A DNA stretch of 64,000 nucleotides. Origin: JAVKFY01 sp040223615. Lineage in GTDB: Bacteria; Pseudomonadota; Alphaproteobacteria; GCA-2731375. The notes under the pieces are model-generated. The model did not search any database and was not told the DNA's origin. It saw only the letters and a program-made list of their open reading frames with translations. How positions within the stretch are numbered: the stretch's first letter is position 1; each line of letters begins with the position of its first letter. The stretch covers positions 1 to 64,000 of the forward strand of contig JAVKFY010000030.1 of NCBI GenBank assembly GCA_040223615.1, written 5' to 3'. Both the position numbers and the translations under genes were made by a program. Shown here in pieces: positions 27,408 through 37,193 of the stretch.

Positions 27408-27827
27408 CTAACCCTTCACGCCGCCCAGCTTGCAGATCGCTTTCCATGACTTGGCGTCAATCGGCATCACAGACAGGCGCGACTGCTTGACCAGCGGGAG
27501 CTGGCTCAGCGCCTCGTCGGCCTTGATCTGGGCCAGGGTGACCGGTGTCTTGAACGGCGCGACGGCGGCGACGTCGACCATGCCGAACTTGCCGGCCTTG
27601 TCGGTCGGGTCGGGGTGATACAGCTTCACCACCTCGACGATGCCGACGATCTGCTTCTCGTTCACCGAGTGGTAGAAGAAACAGCGGTCGCCGAGCTTCA
27701 TCGCCTTCATGTTGTTGGCGGCCTGATGGTTGCGCACGCCGTCCCAGCCCGTGCCCTTCTTGCCGGCCTTGACCTGGTCGTCCCAAGACCAGGCGCCGGG
27801 CTCCGACTTCACCAGCCAGTAAGCCAT
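27408..27827 (-). CDS. EVE domain-containing protein
   Basis: The 139-residue protein is a single EVE domain, a PUA-like fold related to YTH domains that reads modified bases in DNA or RNA. The start MAYWLVKSEPGAWSWDD and the motif WDGVRNHQAANNMKAM are diagnostic. The later GDRCFFYHS gives the aromatic cage region. EVE proteins occur in many proteobacteria, some near restriction systems. Here the neighbour is gpsA, 15 bases upstream, and the gene appears to be the last of the leftward tsaD group. Specific ligand and role are unproven. Confidence 0.9.
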   Translation of the reverse strand: MAYWLVKSEPGAWSWDDQVKAGKKGTGWDGVRNHQAANNMKAMKLGDRCFFYHSVNEKQIVGIVEVVKLYHPDPTDKAGKFGMVDVAAVAPFKTPVTLAQIKADEALSQLPLVKQSRLSVMPIDAKSWKAICKLGGVKG

Positions 27828-27842
27828 GCCCTGCCCCTTCTT

Positions 27843-28850
27843 CTACGGTTGGTATTCGGTGGTGAACGGCCGCGCCAGCAGGTTGTCGATGGTGCGCTCG
27901 ATATCGGCCTTGTAGTTGACGACGCCGTCGACCGCGGTCGCGATCGGCATATCGACGCCCAGGTCGTGGGCGTGATCGACGATGGCGGAGACCGTGAACA
28001 TGCCCTCCGCCACCGAGCGCCGCTCGGCCATGATGTCCTCGATCTGCCGCCCCTCGCCCAGCAGGATACCAAGCGACATGTTGCGCGACAGGTCGGAATT
28101 GCACGTCAGCGTCAGGTCGCCGAGGCCGGACAGGCCAAGCAGTGTCTCCAGCCTGGCGCCGCGCGCGCGGCCGTAGCGGGCGAGCTCGGCATAGCCGCGC
28201 GTCATCACCGCGGCGCGGGCGTTGTCGCCGAGCTGGCGACCCTCGACGACGCCGCAGGCGATCGCCATCACGTTCTTCACCGCGCCGCCGATCTGGGCAC
28301 CGACGAGATCGTCGGCAAGATACGGCCGGAAGGTCTGCTGGCCGATGGCGGCGACCAGATGCTCGCCAAGCTCGCTGTCGGCGCAGGCGATGGTGACCGC
28401 GGTCGGCATACCCTGGGCGACCTCGATGGCGAAGGTCGGCCCGCTCAGCACCGCCAGCGGACTTTCGGGGAGCACTTCGGCCAGAACTTCGCTCATCAGG
28501 GCGTAGCTGCCGCGCTCGATGCCCTTGGCGCAAATCACCACCGGGGTGCCGGGGCGCAGATCGGCGGCAAGTTCGCTGGCGATCGCGCGCAACTGCTGCG
28601 CCGGCACCACCAGCAGCACCGCATCCGACGCGGCGGCCAGTTCCGGCAGCATGTCGGTGGCGCGCAGGGTCGGCGGCAGTTCGATCTCCGGCAGGTAGGC
28701 CGGGTTGGCGTGCTGCTGGTTGATGCTCGCCACGACTTCGGCGTCGCGCGCCCACAGCGTCACCCGCCGGCCGCCTTCGTCGAGCAGCCGCGCCAGCGCC
28801 GTCCCCCAGGCACCGCCGCCCAGCACGCCGATCCGCTTGATCTCTCTCAT
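27843..28850 (-). CDS. gpsA: NAD(P)H-dependent glycerol-3-phosphate dehydrogenase
   Basis: The 335-residue enzyme reduces dihydroxyacetone phosphate to sn-glycerol-3-phosphate for phospholipid synthesis. The nucleotide fold GVLGGGAWGTALARLL is near the N-terminus, followed by AVLSGPTFA and the catalytic-region segment GAVKNVMAIACGVVEG. The length is normal. The start overlaps the stop of the 2OG-oxygenase gene (ATGA). The pairing of gpsA with tsaD is common in alphaproteobacteria; the intervening oxygenase gene is less usual. Confidence 0.95.
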   Translation of the reverse strand: MREIKRIGVLGGGAWGTALARLLDEGGRRVTLWARDAEVVASINQQHANPAYLPEIELPPTLRATDMLPELAAASDAVLLVVPAQQLRAIASELAADLRPGTPVVICAKGIERGSYALMSEVLAEVLPESPLAVLSGPTFAIEVAQGMPTAVTIACADSELGEHLVAAIGQQTFRPYLADDLVGAQIGGAVKNVMAIACGVVEGRQLGDNARAAVMTRGYAELARYGRARGARLETLLGLSGLGDLTLTCNSDLSRNMSLGILLGEGRQIEDIMAERRSVAEGMFTVSAIVDHAHDLGVDMPIATAVDGVVNYKADIERTIDNLLARPFTTEYQP

Positions 28851-29488
28851 CCGTAGACACTCAGGTTGAAGGCCACCGAAATCCGCGTGCCCTGGCCACG
28901 ATAGGGCCGTACCTGGTGGCTGAGCCAGGCCGGGAACAGCAACATCATGCCGGTGCGCGGGCGCACTGTCTCGCTGGCGCCGACCGATTGTCCGCCAGGC
29001 ACGCGAAAGGCGAGCTGCGGCGCGTACATCGCCGGGCCGACGCCACGCGGGTCCTGGAACTCGAACTCGCCGCCCAGATTGGCATCGGCGCCAATGCCGC
29101 CGTCATCGACATAGTAGGTGCCGGACCAGAAGCTGCCGGGATGGGTGTGGAATTCGTTGCCGTGGCCTGCCTGGTTCACGTTGGCCCAGGAATTCTGCTT
29201 CCAGTCGACCTTGGCCGGCTGGCCGGACCGGTCGCCGGTAAGCTGCGTCGCCAGCGACATTGCCGCGCCCAGCAGATGCTTTCCGGCCTCGCCGCTCCAC
29301 TCCGCGAAGTCCCAGCTCGACTGCCAGCCGCCGACATTGCTGTGCTCGATGCTGGGGTGCGACTTCATGCGCGCCAGGATCGCCGGGCGCAGGGCGGCGT
29401 TGATGCGCGCGGCGTCGGGCAGGTCGGCCTGCACAATCGGCGTGGCGAACACGCCAGAGACATTCACGCGCGCCTCGGGACCGCTCAT
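28847..29488 (-). CDS. 2OG-Fe(II) oxygenase family protein
   Basis: The 213-residue protein looks like the putative 2-oxoglutarate/iron oxygenase group (TIGR02466-type), with a double-stranded beta-helix core. [19 protein letters not shown] gives the first iron ligand region (His plus the following acids). [14 protein letters not shown] gives the second His, and the following arginine in [11 protein letters not shown] fits 2-oxoglutarate binding. Both ends overlap neighbours by four bases (tsaD before, gpsA after), so it is translated as part of that operon. The longer frame upstream is a shadow of tsaD. The substrate is unknown. Confidence 0.75.
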   Translation of the reverse strand: MSGPEARVNVSGVFATPIVQADLPDAARINAALRPAILARMKSHPSIEHSNVGGWQSSWDFAEWSGEAGKHLLGAAMSLATQLTGDRSGQPAKVDWKQNSWANVNQAGHGNEFHTHPGSFWSGTYYVDDGGIGADANLGGEFEFQDPRGVGPAMYAPQLAFRVPGGQSVGASETVRPRTGMMLLFPAWLSHQVRPYRGQGTRISVAFNLSVYG

Positions 29489-30492
29489 GCCGCGCTGTCC
29501 AGGCTTGCATCGAGCGGCCAGCGGGCGCGCCCGGAAACGTCCAGCGGATCGGTCAGGCCGAGGCGCAGACGTTCCAGCCCGGCCCAGGCGATCATCGCGG
29601 CGTTGTCGGTGCACAATTTCGGTGGTGGTGCCACCAGCCGCAGGCCGCTCGTCGCCGTCAATTCGGCCAGGCGGCCGCGCAGCGCCTGGTTGGCGGCGAC
29701 GCCGCCGGCGACGACCAACGTCCTCAGGTCCGGCGCCATGTCGATGGCGTGGGCGACACGGTCGCACAGGATATCGCCGGCCGCCTGCTGGAAGCTGGCG
29801 GCGACGTCGGCCGGCTCAGGCCGCTTCTCCCAGGCCAGCCGCACCGCCGTCTTCAGCCCGGCGAAAGAGAAGTCGCAGCCCGGCCGGCCTAGCATCGGGC
29901 GCGGCAGCGGGACCTTGGCGGCGTCGCCCTGGGCCGCCATGCGTTCGACAATCGGGCCGCCGGGATAGCCCAGGCCCATGACCTTGGCGGTCTTGTCGAA
30001 GGCCTCTCCGATGGCGTCGTCCAGCGTGGTGCCGAGCCGCTTGTAGTCGCCGACGCCGTTCACGGCCAGGAGCTGGCAATGGCCGCCGGAAACCAGCAGC
30101 AGAAGGTAGGGGAATTCGACCTCGTCGGTCAGGCGCGCGGTGAGTGCGTGGCCCTCCAGGTGATTCACCGCGACCAGCGGCTTGGCCGTCGCGGCGGCCA
30201 GGCCCTTGCCGGTCATCAGGCCGACCAGCACGCCGCCGATCAGGCCCGGCCCCGCCGTCGCGGCGATGCCGTCCAGATCGGCCAGCCTCACGCCGGCCTC
30301 GGCGAGCGCGCGGGCGACGATGCCGTCGACGAGCTGGACGTGGGCGCGCGCGGCGATCTCCGGCACCACGCCCATGTAGGGTGCGTGCTCGTCGAGCTGG
30401 CTGTGCACGATGTTGCTCAGAATCCGGCGTTCGCCGTCGACCACGGCGGCCGCCGTCTCATCGCAACTGGTTTCGATGCCGAGTACGCGCAT
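29485..30492 (-). CDS. tsaD: tRNA N6-adenosine threonylcarbamoyltransferase
   Basis: TsaD (Kae1/Gcp) transfers the threonylcarbamoyl group to A37 of ANN-decoding tRNAs, working with TsaB and TsaE in the cytosol. The 335-residue protein starts [20 protein letters not shown], a near-invariant beginning, which fixes the start at 30492. Iron-binding H111 and H115 lie in [10 protein letters not shown]. The family nucleotide region [11 protein letters not shown] is also present. It leads the leftward group with the 2OG oxygenase, gpsA and EVE genes and is divergent from hemC, with 68 bases between starts, an arrangement common in alphaproteobacteria. Confidence 0.95.
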   Translation of the reverse strand: MRVLGIETSCDETAAAVVDGERRILSNIVHSQLDEHAPYMGVVPEIAARAHVQLVDGIVARALAEAGVRLADLDGIAATAGPGLIGGVLVGLMTGKGLAAATAKPLVAVNHLEGHALTARLTDEVEFPYLLLLVSGGHCQLLAVNGVGDYKRLGTTLDDAIGEAFDKTAKVMGLGYPGGPIVERMAAQGDAAKVPLPRPMLGRPGCDFSFAGLKTAVRLAWEKRPEPADVAASFQQAAGDILCDRVAHAIDMAPDLRTLVVAGGVAANQALRGRLAELTATSGLRLVAPPPKLCTDNAAMIAWAGLERLRLGLTDPLDVSGRARWPLDASLDSAA

Positions 30493-30560
30493 GTGGCGGA
30501 CGTGCCTGCTCCTCCGGCGGGGCTTGCGCTGGACCGCCGCAGGCCTTAGCACCTCGGCCC

Positions 30561-31484
30561 ATGACAGAGCAACCGGCCTTCCGCCTCGGCACCCGGGGCA
30601 GCCCGCTGGCGCTGGCCCAGGCGCACGAGACCCGCGAGCGGCTGCTGGCGGCGCACGGATGGGCGGAGGACGCGGTGGTGATCGAGGTGATCCGCACCAC
30701 CGGCGACCGCATTCGCGACCGGCCGCTGTCGGAAGTCGGCGGCAAGGGCCTGTTCACCAAGGAACTGGAAGAGGCGTTGCTCGGCGGTCGCATCGATGCC
30801 GCCGTGCACTCGATGAAGGACATGCCGACGGAACTGCCGGACGGGCTGGCGATCGCCGCCACCTTGCCGCGCGAGGATCCGCGCGACGCCTTCCTGTCGC
30901 CGGTCGCCGACGCCCCGGGCGCGTTACCGCCAGATGCCATCGTCGGGTCGTCGTCGCTGCGCCGTCAGGCGCAGTTGCGCCACCGCCGGCCGGACCTGCG
31001 GGTCGTGATGTTCCGTGGCAACGTGGAAACCCGCCTGAACAAGCTCGCGGCCGGCGAGGTGCACGCCACGTTGCTGGCCCATGCCGGGCTGCGGCGCCTG
31101 GGTCTTGCCGACCGGGTCACCCGCACCTTGGAGCCGGAGGAGATGTTGCCGGCGGTGGCGCAAGGCGCGATCTGTCTGGAAGTGGCCCAGGGCGGCACGG
31201 CGCCGGAGACCGTGGCGGCGCTCAACCACCCCGAGACCAGCATTGCCACGGCGGCCGAGCGCGCCTTCCTGGCAGTGCTGGACGGCTCGTGCCGCACGCC
31301 GATCGCCGGACTGGCCCTGCTCGACGGCGACGAGATTTGGCTGCGCGGCGAGATCATCCGGCCCGACGGGTCGGAACGCATCGCGGTGGAGCGGCGCGGA
31401 CCGGCGGCGGACGCGATCCGCCTTGGGGCCGATGCCGGCGAGGAAGCGCGCCGGCGCGCCGGACCCGGCTTCTTCGACGGCTGA
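30561..31484 (+). CDS. hemC: Porphobilinogen deaminase (hydroxymethylbilane synthase)
   Basis: HemC joins four porphobilinogen molecules into hydroxymethylbilane in heme synthesis. The 307-residue protein has the start [15 protein letters not shown], the segment [12 protein letters not shown], and Cys244 in [10 protein letters not shown], which carries the dipyrromethane cofactor. The length matches the family. Its stop shares one base with the hemD start (TGATG), so the two are coupled. The ATG at 30561 is the only start that fits; longer frames run through tsaD. Confidence 0.95.
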   Translation: MTEQPAFRLGTRGSPLALAQAHETRERLLAAHGWAEDAVVIEVIRTTGDRIRDRPLSEVGGKGLFTKELEEALLGGRIDAAVHSMKDMPTELPDGLAIAATLPREDPRDAFLSPVADAPGALPPDAIVGSSSLRRQAQLRHRRPDLRVVMFRGNVETRLNKLAAGEVHATLLAHAGLRRLGLADRVTRTLEPEEMLPAVAQGAICLEVAQGGTAPETVAALNHPETSIATAAERAFLAVLDGSCRTPIAGLALLDGDEIWLRGEIIRPDGSERIAVERRGPAADAIRLGADAGEEARRRAGPGFFDG

Positions 31485-32200
31485 TGCGCCTGCTGCTGAC
31501 CCGTCCGGCCCAGGATTCCGTCGCGCTGGCGGCCGAATTGGAACGTCGGGGCCACACGGCCGTTGTCGAACCAATGCTCGACATCCGCCCCCTACCGCAC
31601 GCGCCGCTAGGTCTTGTCGGCGCCCAGGCGATCTTGCTGACCAGCGCCAACGGCGCCCGCGCACTCCTCGGCCGATCGGTCGGTCATTACATGCCGATCT
31701 ACGCCGTTGGCAACGCCACGGCCCGGGCGGCGCGCGACGCCGGTTTCTCGCGGGTTGAGAGCGCCGCCGGCGATGTCGAGGCGCTGGCCGACCTGGTGAT
31801 CGCGCGGCTGGACCCGGCGGCCGGACGTCTGGTGCACGTCGCGGGCAGCGCCGTGGCCGGCGATCTCGCGGGCCGCCTGATCGATGCCGGGTTCGACGTG
31901 GCACGCGCCGTGCTCTACGCGGCGGAGCCGGCGACCGCGTTATCCCCGGCTTGCCGCGACAATTTGCACGCCGGCAGCCTCGACGGGGCGCTGTTTTTCT
32001 CTCCCCGCAGCGCGCGGGCCTTTGCTAGGCTGGTTCGGGCGGCAGATTGCGAGGACGCGTGCCGGCGTGTGACCGGATTTTTCCTGTCGGACGCGGTGGC
32101 CGTCGCCGACGACCTGCCGTGGCGGGCGAGACGGATCGCCGCCGAACCGACGCAGGCGGCGCTGCTCGCCGACATCGACAACATGGATGAGGGCGGATGA
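31484..32200 (+). CDS. hemD: Uroporphyrinogen-III synthase
   Basis: HemD closes and inverts ring D of hydroxymethylbilane to give uroporphyrinogen III. It is poorly conserved as a rule. This 238-residue protein shows the expected start [12 protein letters not shown], an ILLTSANGARAL segment and the second-lobe FFSPRSARAFARLV. Its position directly after hemC supports the assignment. The stop overlaps the start of the Mic60-like gene (ATGA), so translation is coupled through the operon. Confidence 0.9.
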   Translation: MRLLLTRPAQDSVALAAELERRGHTAVVEPMLDIRPLPHAPLGLVGAQAILLTSANGARALLGRSVGHYMPIYAVGNATARAARDAGFSRVESAAGDVEALADLVIARLDPAAGRLVHVAGSAVAGDLAGRLIDAGFDVARAVLYAAEPATALSPACRDNLHAGSLDGALFFSPRSARAFARLVRAADCEDACRRVTGFFLSDAVAVADDLPWRARRIAAEPTQAALLADIDNMDEGG

Positions 32201-33684
32201 GCGACGCCGACAAGGACAAAAAAGTCGACGGCGACCAGCCCGAGGCGGACGCGAACGCCAAGGATGACGTCTTCTCGCTGGATGAGGAGATCGCCGAGGC
32301 GACGCTGGCCGGTTCGGAAGCCGACCCGGCAACCACGCCCGACTCCGGCGACGACATCCTGCCCGGCGGCGACGACGAGACCGTGACCGCCGCCGACACG
32401 GGCGACAGCCTGGGCGGAGAGATCAGCGGCGAAGGCGGCGACGACAGCCTGCCCGGCGCCGGCACCGACTACTCACTGGCCGGCGATGCCGCCGAGGCCG
32501 GCGTCGAGGCCCACGACACCCCGGCACCCGGCCCCACCGCCGACCCTGGCCCCTCGGCGACGCGGCGGATCGGCACCTGGGCGCTGGTGCTGCTGGTCGT
32601 ATTCCTGGCCGGGGTGGCGGTCTGGCCGGTCTTCGGCCCGGCAATCGAGAGCTTGCTGCCGGAAAGCTGGCGCCAGAGCGCCGTGATCGACACGGCGACC
32701 CAGGACCGGTTGACCGCGCTGGAAAGCGAACTGGCCGCGCTGCGGACAAAGCCCGCGACGCCGGACAGCACGGCAGCGGTACAGGAGTTGCGCGGCACGG
32801 TGGCGGCGCAGGCCAGCGCCATCGAAACGCTGCAAGCCGAGCTGGACGAAGCACGCGCGGCGACACCGCCGGCGGCTGACACCAGCGCCCTGGAGAAACG
32901 CCTGGACGAGATGGCGGCACGGATCGAGACACTGTCGGCGATCCCGGCGCCTTCCGGCGACGGCAGCGGCGACAGCGAGGCGGTCGCGGCATTGCGAGCG
33001 GAACTCGCCAACGTGACGCAGCAGCTCGCCGCTCTGGGCGGCGGCCAGGACGCGCTGGCGACCATGGCCAGCACCAACGCCGCTTTGCAGGAGCAGGTCG
33101 AGACGCTGCAAGGACGGCTGGCCGCGCTCGAAAGCGCCGCCGGCAGCGTCGGCGACCAGGAGCGCAAGGACGCCCGGATCCTGGCGCTCAGCCAGCTCGC
33201 GTCGGAATTGCGCGCCGGTGGCGGCCATGGCGCTTCGCTGCAGGCGGCGAAGACACTGGCGTCCGGCGACGACGACCTGACCGCCCTGCTCGACCCGTTG
33301 CAGGCCAGCGCCGCGACCGGCGCCCCGCGCTTGCGCCAGTTGCAGCAGCGGTTCGACGCCGTGGCGCCGGAGATCGTGCGCGCGGCGATCGCCGATTCAG
33401 GCGGCGATTGGATCGAACGCACCACCAACCGGCTGGCGTCGCTGGTCACCATCCGTCGCGTCGGCGAGGTCGAGGGTGACAGCGTGGAGGCCATCGTGGC
33501 GCGCGCCGAAATCCGGCTCGGCTACGGCGACCTGGCCGCCGCGGTGGCCGAGCTCGCCAAGCTGGAAGGCCCACCGGCGGAAGCGGCGGCCGGGTGGCTG
33601 GCCTCGGCACGCGAACGGCTGGCGGCCGATGCCGCCGCCGACGAAATCCAGCGCCGTGTCGCTACCCTGGTCGGTGCCGGCTGA
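32197..33684 (+). CDS. Mitofilin/Mic60-like inner-membrane protein
   Basis: This 495-residue protein has an acidic, low-complexity N-terminus (about residues 1-120), one membrane span near 126-148 and a long coiled-coil of alternating Ala, Leu and Glu (about 165-330). It ends in a compact helical domain. This is the plan of alphaproteobacterial Mic60/mitofilin homologues (COG4223), which lie between hemD and hemY and shape intracytoplasmic membranes. The C-terminal LRQLQQRFDAVAPEIVRAA belongs to the mitofilin signature region. Both ends overlap neighbours, so it belongs to the heme operon. Confidence 0.85.
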   Translation: MSDADKDKKVDGDQPEADANAKDDVFSLDEEIAEATLAGSEADPATTPDSGDDILPGGDDETVTAADTGDSLGGEISGEGGDDSLPGAGTDYSLAGDAAEAGVEAHDTPAPGPTADPGPSATRRIGTWALVLLVVFLAGVAVWPVFGPAIESLLPESWRQSAVIDTATQDRLTALESELAALRTKPATPDSTAAVQELRGTVAAQASAIETLQAELDEARAATPPAADTSALEKRLDEMAARIETLSAIPAPSGDGSGDSEAVAALRAELANVTQQLAALGGGQDALATMASTNAALQEQVETLQGRLAALESAAGSVGDQERKDARILALSQLASELRAGGGHGASLQAAKTLASGDDDLTALLDPLQASAATGAPRLRQLQQRFDAVAPEIVRAAIADSGGDWIERTTNRLASLVTIRRVGEVEGDSVEAIVARAEIRLGYGDLAAAVAELAKLEGPPAEAAAGWLASARERLAADAAADEIQRRVATLVGAG

Positions 33685-35075
33685 TGTGGCGCGCCGTTGT
33701 CCTGTTCCTGTGCCTGGCCGCGGTCGGCTACGGCGCGAGTTGGCTGGCCGACCGGCCGGGCGCGATCAGCCTGCAATGGCTCGGCCTGCGGGTCGAAACC
33801 TCGGTCGGCGTGCTGGCGGCCGCGCTACTGGTACTGCTGGCGGTGGTGGTCACGGTCTACAAGGTCTGGGCCTGGATCCGCGACGCGCCGGAGGCGTTGC
33901 GCCGTAACCGGGTGACCAACAAGCAGCGGCGCGGCTATGACGCGCTGACCAAGGGCCTTGTGGCGATTGCCGCCGGCGACGCCAAGGAGGCGCGGCGCCT
34001 GTCCGACCGCGCCGGCAACCTGCTCGACGAGCCGCCGCTGACCCTGTTGCTGTCGGCCCAGGTGGCCTCGCTGGAGGGCGACGAGAGCGGGGCGCGCAAG
34101 CGCTTCCAGGAACTGGCGGAACACCCGGAGACCGAGTTCCTGGGCGTGCGCGGCCTGCTGGTACAGGCGAAGCGGGCGGGCGATACCAAGGCGGCGCTGG
34201 CGCTGGCCGAGCGCGCCTTCCAGTTGCGGCCGGACGCGACCTGGGTGGTCAGCGAACTGTTCTCGCTGCAGGCGCAGCAAGAGGACTGGAGCGCGGCGCA
34301 GACAACCCTGTCGCATGGCCTGAAACGCAAGCTGCTGCCAGAGAGCGAGGCGCAGCGCAACCGCGCCGTGGTCGCCTACGGCCAGGCGATGTCGGCCGAG
34401 GCGCGCGGCGAGCACAAGATGGCGCTCGACCACGCCAAGCAATCGCACAAGTACGATCCGGACTTCATCCCGGCGACGGCGCTGGCGGCGCGGATGATGA
34501 CCACGCTGGGGCAGATGCGCCGGGCGCGGAAGCTGCTGGAAGAGGCGTGGGGCCACGCGCCGCACCCCGAACTCGCCGCCGCCTATGCCGACATGCACCC
34601 CGACGAGAGTGCCGAGGCGCGGCGCGAGCGCCTACGCAAGCTGGCCGCACTGAAGCCGGACCACGAGGAAAGCTTCATCATGCTGGCGCAGGCGGCGATG
34701 GCGTGCAGCGACTGGGACGATGCCCGCAAGCAGCTCGAAGCGATCGAGACGCCGAACCCGGATGCCCGCTTCTGCCGCCTGATGGCCGACTTGACCGAGC
34801 GGTCAGGCGGCGACATGGCGCAGGCGCGCGACTGGCTGCGCCGCGCCGCCAACGCCCGCTTCCATGCCGCCTGGGTGTGCGGTGACTGCGGCCGTCAGGT
34901 ACTGACCTGGGCGCCACATTGCCCGGAATGCCACGCCTTCGACAGCTTCCGCTGGAAAGCCCCGCACATCGCCCCACCCGCGCTGCTGAGCGAACTGTCG
35001 GCGATGAGCGAGGAAGACACCGAGCCGGAGCCCGCGCCCGCGCCCGCCGAAGAAGAAGCCAAGCCCGCGGCGTAG
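33684..35075 (+). CDS. hemY: HemY-type TPR membrane protein with C-terminal zinc ribbon
   Basis: The 463-residue protein begins with two membrane spans (VVLFLCLAAVGYGASWLA and VGVLAAALLVLLAVVVTVY) of the HemY N-terminal domain, then helical TPR-like repeats to about residue 390. A CGDCGR / CPEC zinc ribbon follows. This is the gamma/alphaproteobacterial 'HemY' linked to heme synthesis by position. It is not the protoporphyrinogen oxidase of Bacillus, and its biochemical role is unclear. The start overlaps the stop of the Mic60 gene by one base (TGATG). The C-terminus is rich in Pro, Ala and Glu. Confidence 0.85.
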   Translation: MWRAVVLFLCLAAVGYGASWLADRPGAISLQWLGLRVETSVGVLAAALLVLLAVVVTVYKVWAWIRDAPEALRRNRVTNKQRRGYDALTKGLVAIAAGDAKEARRLSDRAGNLLDEPPLTLLLSAQVASLEGDESGARKRFQELAEHPETEFLGVRGLLVQAKRAGDTKAALALAERAFQLRPDATWVVSELFSLQAQQEDWSAAQTTLSHGLKRKLLPESEAQRNRAVVAYGQAMSAEARGEHKMALDHAKQSHKYDPDFIPATALAARMMTTLGQMRRARKLLEEAWGHAPHPELAAAYADMHPDESAEARRERLRKLAALKPDHEESFIMLAQAAMACSDWDDARKQLEAIETPNPDARFCRLMADLTERSGGDMAQARDWLRRAANARFHAAWVCGDCGRQVLTWAPHCPECHAFDSFRWKAPHIAPPALLSELSAMSEEDTEPEPAPAPAEEEAKPAA

Positions 35076-35277
35076 GGCCGTAGCGGAGTGATCTGAAACT
35101 ATCGCCGACCTATGCGGTATCGCGCAGATGCATGACGCGTCGCCCCGCAATTCGACAGCCATTTTGACTTCAGGCCAAGGCCGCGGCTAACAAGTCGTGG
35201 ATCGGTTGCGAGGTCGCCGACTAAAGGCACAGGTCATAATGCGCCTGCGGGATGTTCTTCGGAATGCAATGTGAACA

Positions 35278-35949
35278 ATGGAGTTCACGCTCACAACTGC
35301 CGTCCTGCTTCCAGTAGGTCTCGGCCTGCTGGGGTTCATCGAACCCTGCACGATCGGCGCTCACCTCATCTATTTGAGGTCTCAAGCACGCTTGACGCTC
35401 GCAGATCAAGTACGCTCCCTGGTCGTGTTCGTCCTGGTGCGCGCGGTCGTGGCAGGTGTTTTCGGCGCCGTCGTTGCCTTGCTTGGGCACAAGCTGATCG
35501 GCGTCCAGACGACTCTGTGGCTGGTGTTCGGGGTCGTCTACCTGGTGATCGCGATTGCCCTGGTTACGGGACGGCCCCGGTTTCTGACAGCGCGGGTGGG
35601 TCTGGCACCGAAGCGCTGGAGAGAGACGCAAGGCCCGGTCCTGCTCGGGCTGGCGTTCGGTCTCAACATTCCCGCTTGCGCCGCGCCGATACTATTCGGC
35701 CTGCTGGGGCTTGCTGCGTCGGTTGGTGCGGTCGCCGCCGGATTCTGGATGATGTTCTTGTTCGGACTCTCCTTGTCATTGCCGCTGGCCCTGTTCCTGC
35801 TGGTGCCGCGCTTCACCACTTTCCTGGAATCGCTCCACGACCGAGCGCGCGGTATGCGGCTGCTGATCGGCCTGATCCTTGGCGGGCTCGGTATCTGGTC
35901 GATCTGGTTCGGTCTCTTCGTTGATCCGGCCAACTGGGCTGGCCAATGA
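35278..35949 (+). CDS. CcdA/DsbD-like thiol-disulfide membrane protein
   Basis: The 223-residue protein has about six membrane spans and resembles the CcdA/DsbD transmembrane domain, which passes reducing power from cytosolic thioredoxin to the periplasm. The two redox cysteines appear as C24 in IEPCTIGAHL and C134 in NIPACAAPIL, at the positions CcdA uses. The start at 35278 has no good ribosome site. The stop overlaps the MFS gene start (ATGA). Base composition is visibly less GC-rich than the surroundings, so transfer with the MFS gene is likely. It may serve a metal- or thiol-resistance role; this is inference. Confidence 0.7.
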   Translation: MEFTLTTAVLLPVGLGLLGFIEPCTIGAHLIYLRSQARLTLADQVRSLVVFVLVRAVVAGVFGAVVALLGHKLIGVQTTLWLVFGVVYLVIAIALVTGRPRFLTARVGLAPKRWRETQGPVLLGLAFGLNIPACAAPILFGLLGLAASVGAVAAGFWMMFLFGLSLSLPLALFLLVPRFTTFLESLHDRARGMRLLIGLILGGLGIWSIWFGLFVDPANWAGQ

Positions 35950-37193
35950 GCATCGGGCGGCGTTTCATGCGCGTCGCTGCGGCGGGTGTCACGTTTCAGG
36001 CCGGATCAGCGGCGGTCGATTCCGCAACGATTATGTCCGCTCTGATCTTGCAGTTGACCGGCAGCCCTGTCCTCGTGGGCGCGGTCACCGCCATCTTGCG
36101 TTTTGGCTGGCTGTTCCCGCAGCTCATCGTCGGATATCTCGCTGAGCGGCGCGGCGGCAGCATGCGCTACTACGTGATCGGGGCTTTCGGGCGTGCGACC
36201 TGTATGGCTCTGATGGCCGCAGTGCTTTTTGCCGGTCAGGCTTGGTCCACCTTCTGGCTTGCAACCTGGGTAATGGTGATCTGGACCGCGTATGCCTTCA
36301 TCAGCGGTATCGTTGCCGTGCCCTACAACGACATCGTGGCCCGTTCCGTCCCCTCCGAGCTGCGCAGCCGACTGCTGGCGACGCGCTTTTTCGGTGGCGG
36401 CGTGCTCGCGCTGGGCGTCGCTGCTATCGCCGACCGGCTCATCGAGCGGGCCGCATTCCCTCTGTCCTATGCTGCCATCATCGCCATGGCCGCGATCCTG
36501 ATGTACCTCTCGTCCGTCGTGTTCACCAGCGTGGGGGAACCGGCAGCCAAATCTCCCGTCACGACGACAAAGCCAACCTTCTTTGCCTACCTCAAGGAAG
36601 GTGTCGCAGTGATGCGGACCGATCGGAGCTTTCGACTGTTCGTTTATGCGCAGTGGTGCGGCGGCGCGGTGCTGATGGCGATGCCGTTCTATGTCGTCCA
36701 GGCCGATGCACTTGGTTTCGGGCTACAGGATGTAGCGATCCTGCTGGCGGCCCAAACCGCTGGTGCGCTGGCGTCGAACCTGCTCTGGGGCTGGTGGGGC
36801 GACACCTGGGGCAAGGTCAGCCTGCTCCGGGCAATCACCGTCAGCCGCATCGTGCCGCCCGCTGTGATGCTCGCGCTCAGCGCTGCCGAGCTGAACGCAG
36901 GACAATCGTTCGTCGCTTTCGTAGCGGTGTTCTTCGTCCTCGGCGCACTTGCCAACGGCCTGACCATCGCCGTGATCGGGTATCTGATGGAGATCTCCCC
37001 CGATGACCGTCGGCCAGCGTACAGCGGCTATTTCAACGCCATCACGGCCCCTGCATTTCTGCTGCCTCTGCTCGCCGGCGGCATTGCCTCCGCCTTCGGC
37101 CTATCGGTCTTGTTCACCATTTCCGTCTTGGCAGCGGGGCTTCAGGGACTGATCTTGCTCTATACGGCACCATCCAGTCATCGGCTGCGCTGA
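35946..37193 (+). CDS. MFS transporter
   Basis: The 415-residue protein has about twelve hydrophobic spans and the major-facilitator loop after span 2 (YLAERRGGSMRYY, a variant of the GxxxDRxGRR motif). The interior loop after span 6 is short. The start ATG overlaps the stop of the CcdA-like gene by four bases, so both are made together. In the 60 bases from 36001 I count 35 G/C, against 44 in the 60 bases from 42001, consistent with a different origin from the F420 locus. The substrate is unknown. Confidence 0.8.
   Translation: MSIGRRFMRVAAAGVTFQAGSAAVDSATIMSALILQLTGSPVLVGAVTAILRFGWLFPQLIVGYLAERRGGSMRYYVIGAFGRATCMALMAAVLFAGQAWSTFWLATWVMVIWTAYAFISGIVAVPYNDIVARSVPSELRSRLLATRFFGGGVLALGVAAIADRLIERAAFPLSYAAIIAMAAILMYLSSVVFTSVGEPAAKSPVTTTKPTFFAYLKEGVAVMRTDRSFRLFVYAQWCGGAVLMAMPFYVVQADALGFGLQDVAILLAAQTAGALASNLLWGWWGDTWGKVSLLRAITVSRIVPPAVMLALSAAELNAGQSFVAFVAVFFVLGALANGLTIAVIGYLMEISPDDRRPAYSGYFNAITAPAFLLPLLAGGIASAFGLSVLFTISVLAAGLQGLILLYTAPSSHRLR

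Noticed and set aside
35076..35277. Possible RNA gene between hemY and the CcdA-like gene
   Set aside because: I found no tRNA cloverleaf, CCA end or other recognisable structure. Only a weak TTGACT-17-CTAACA promoter-like pair at 35164 is visible.
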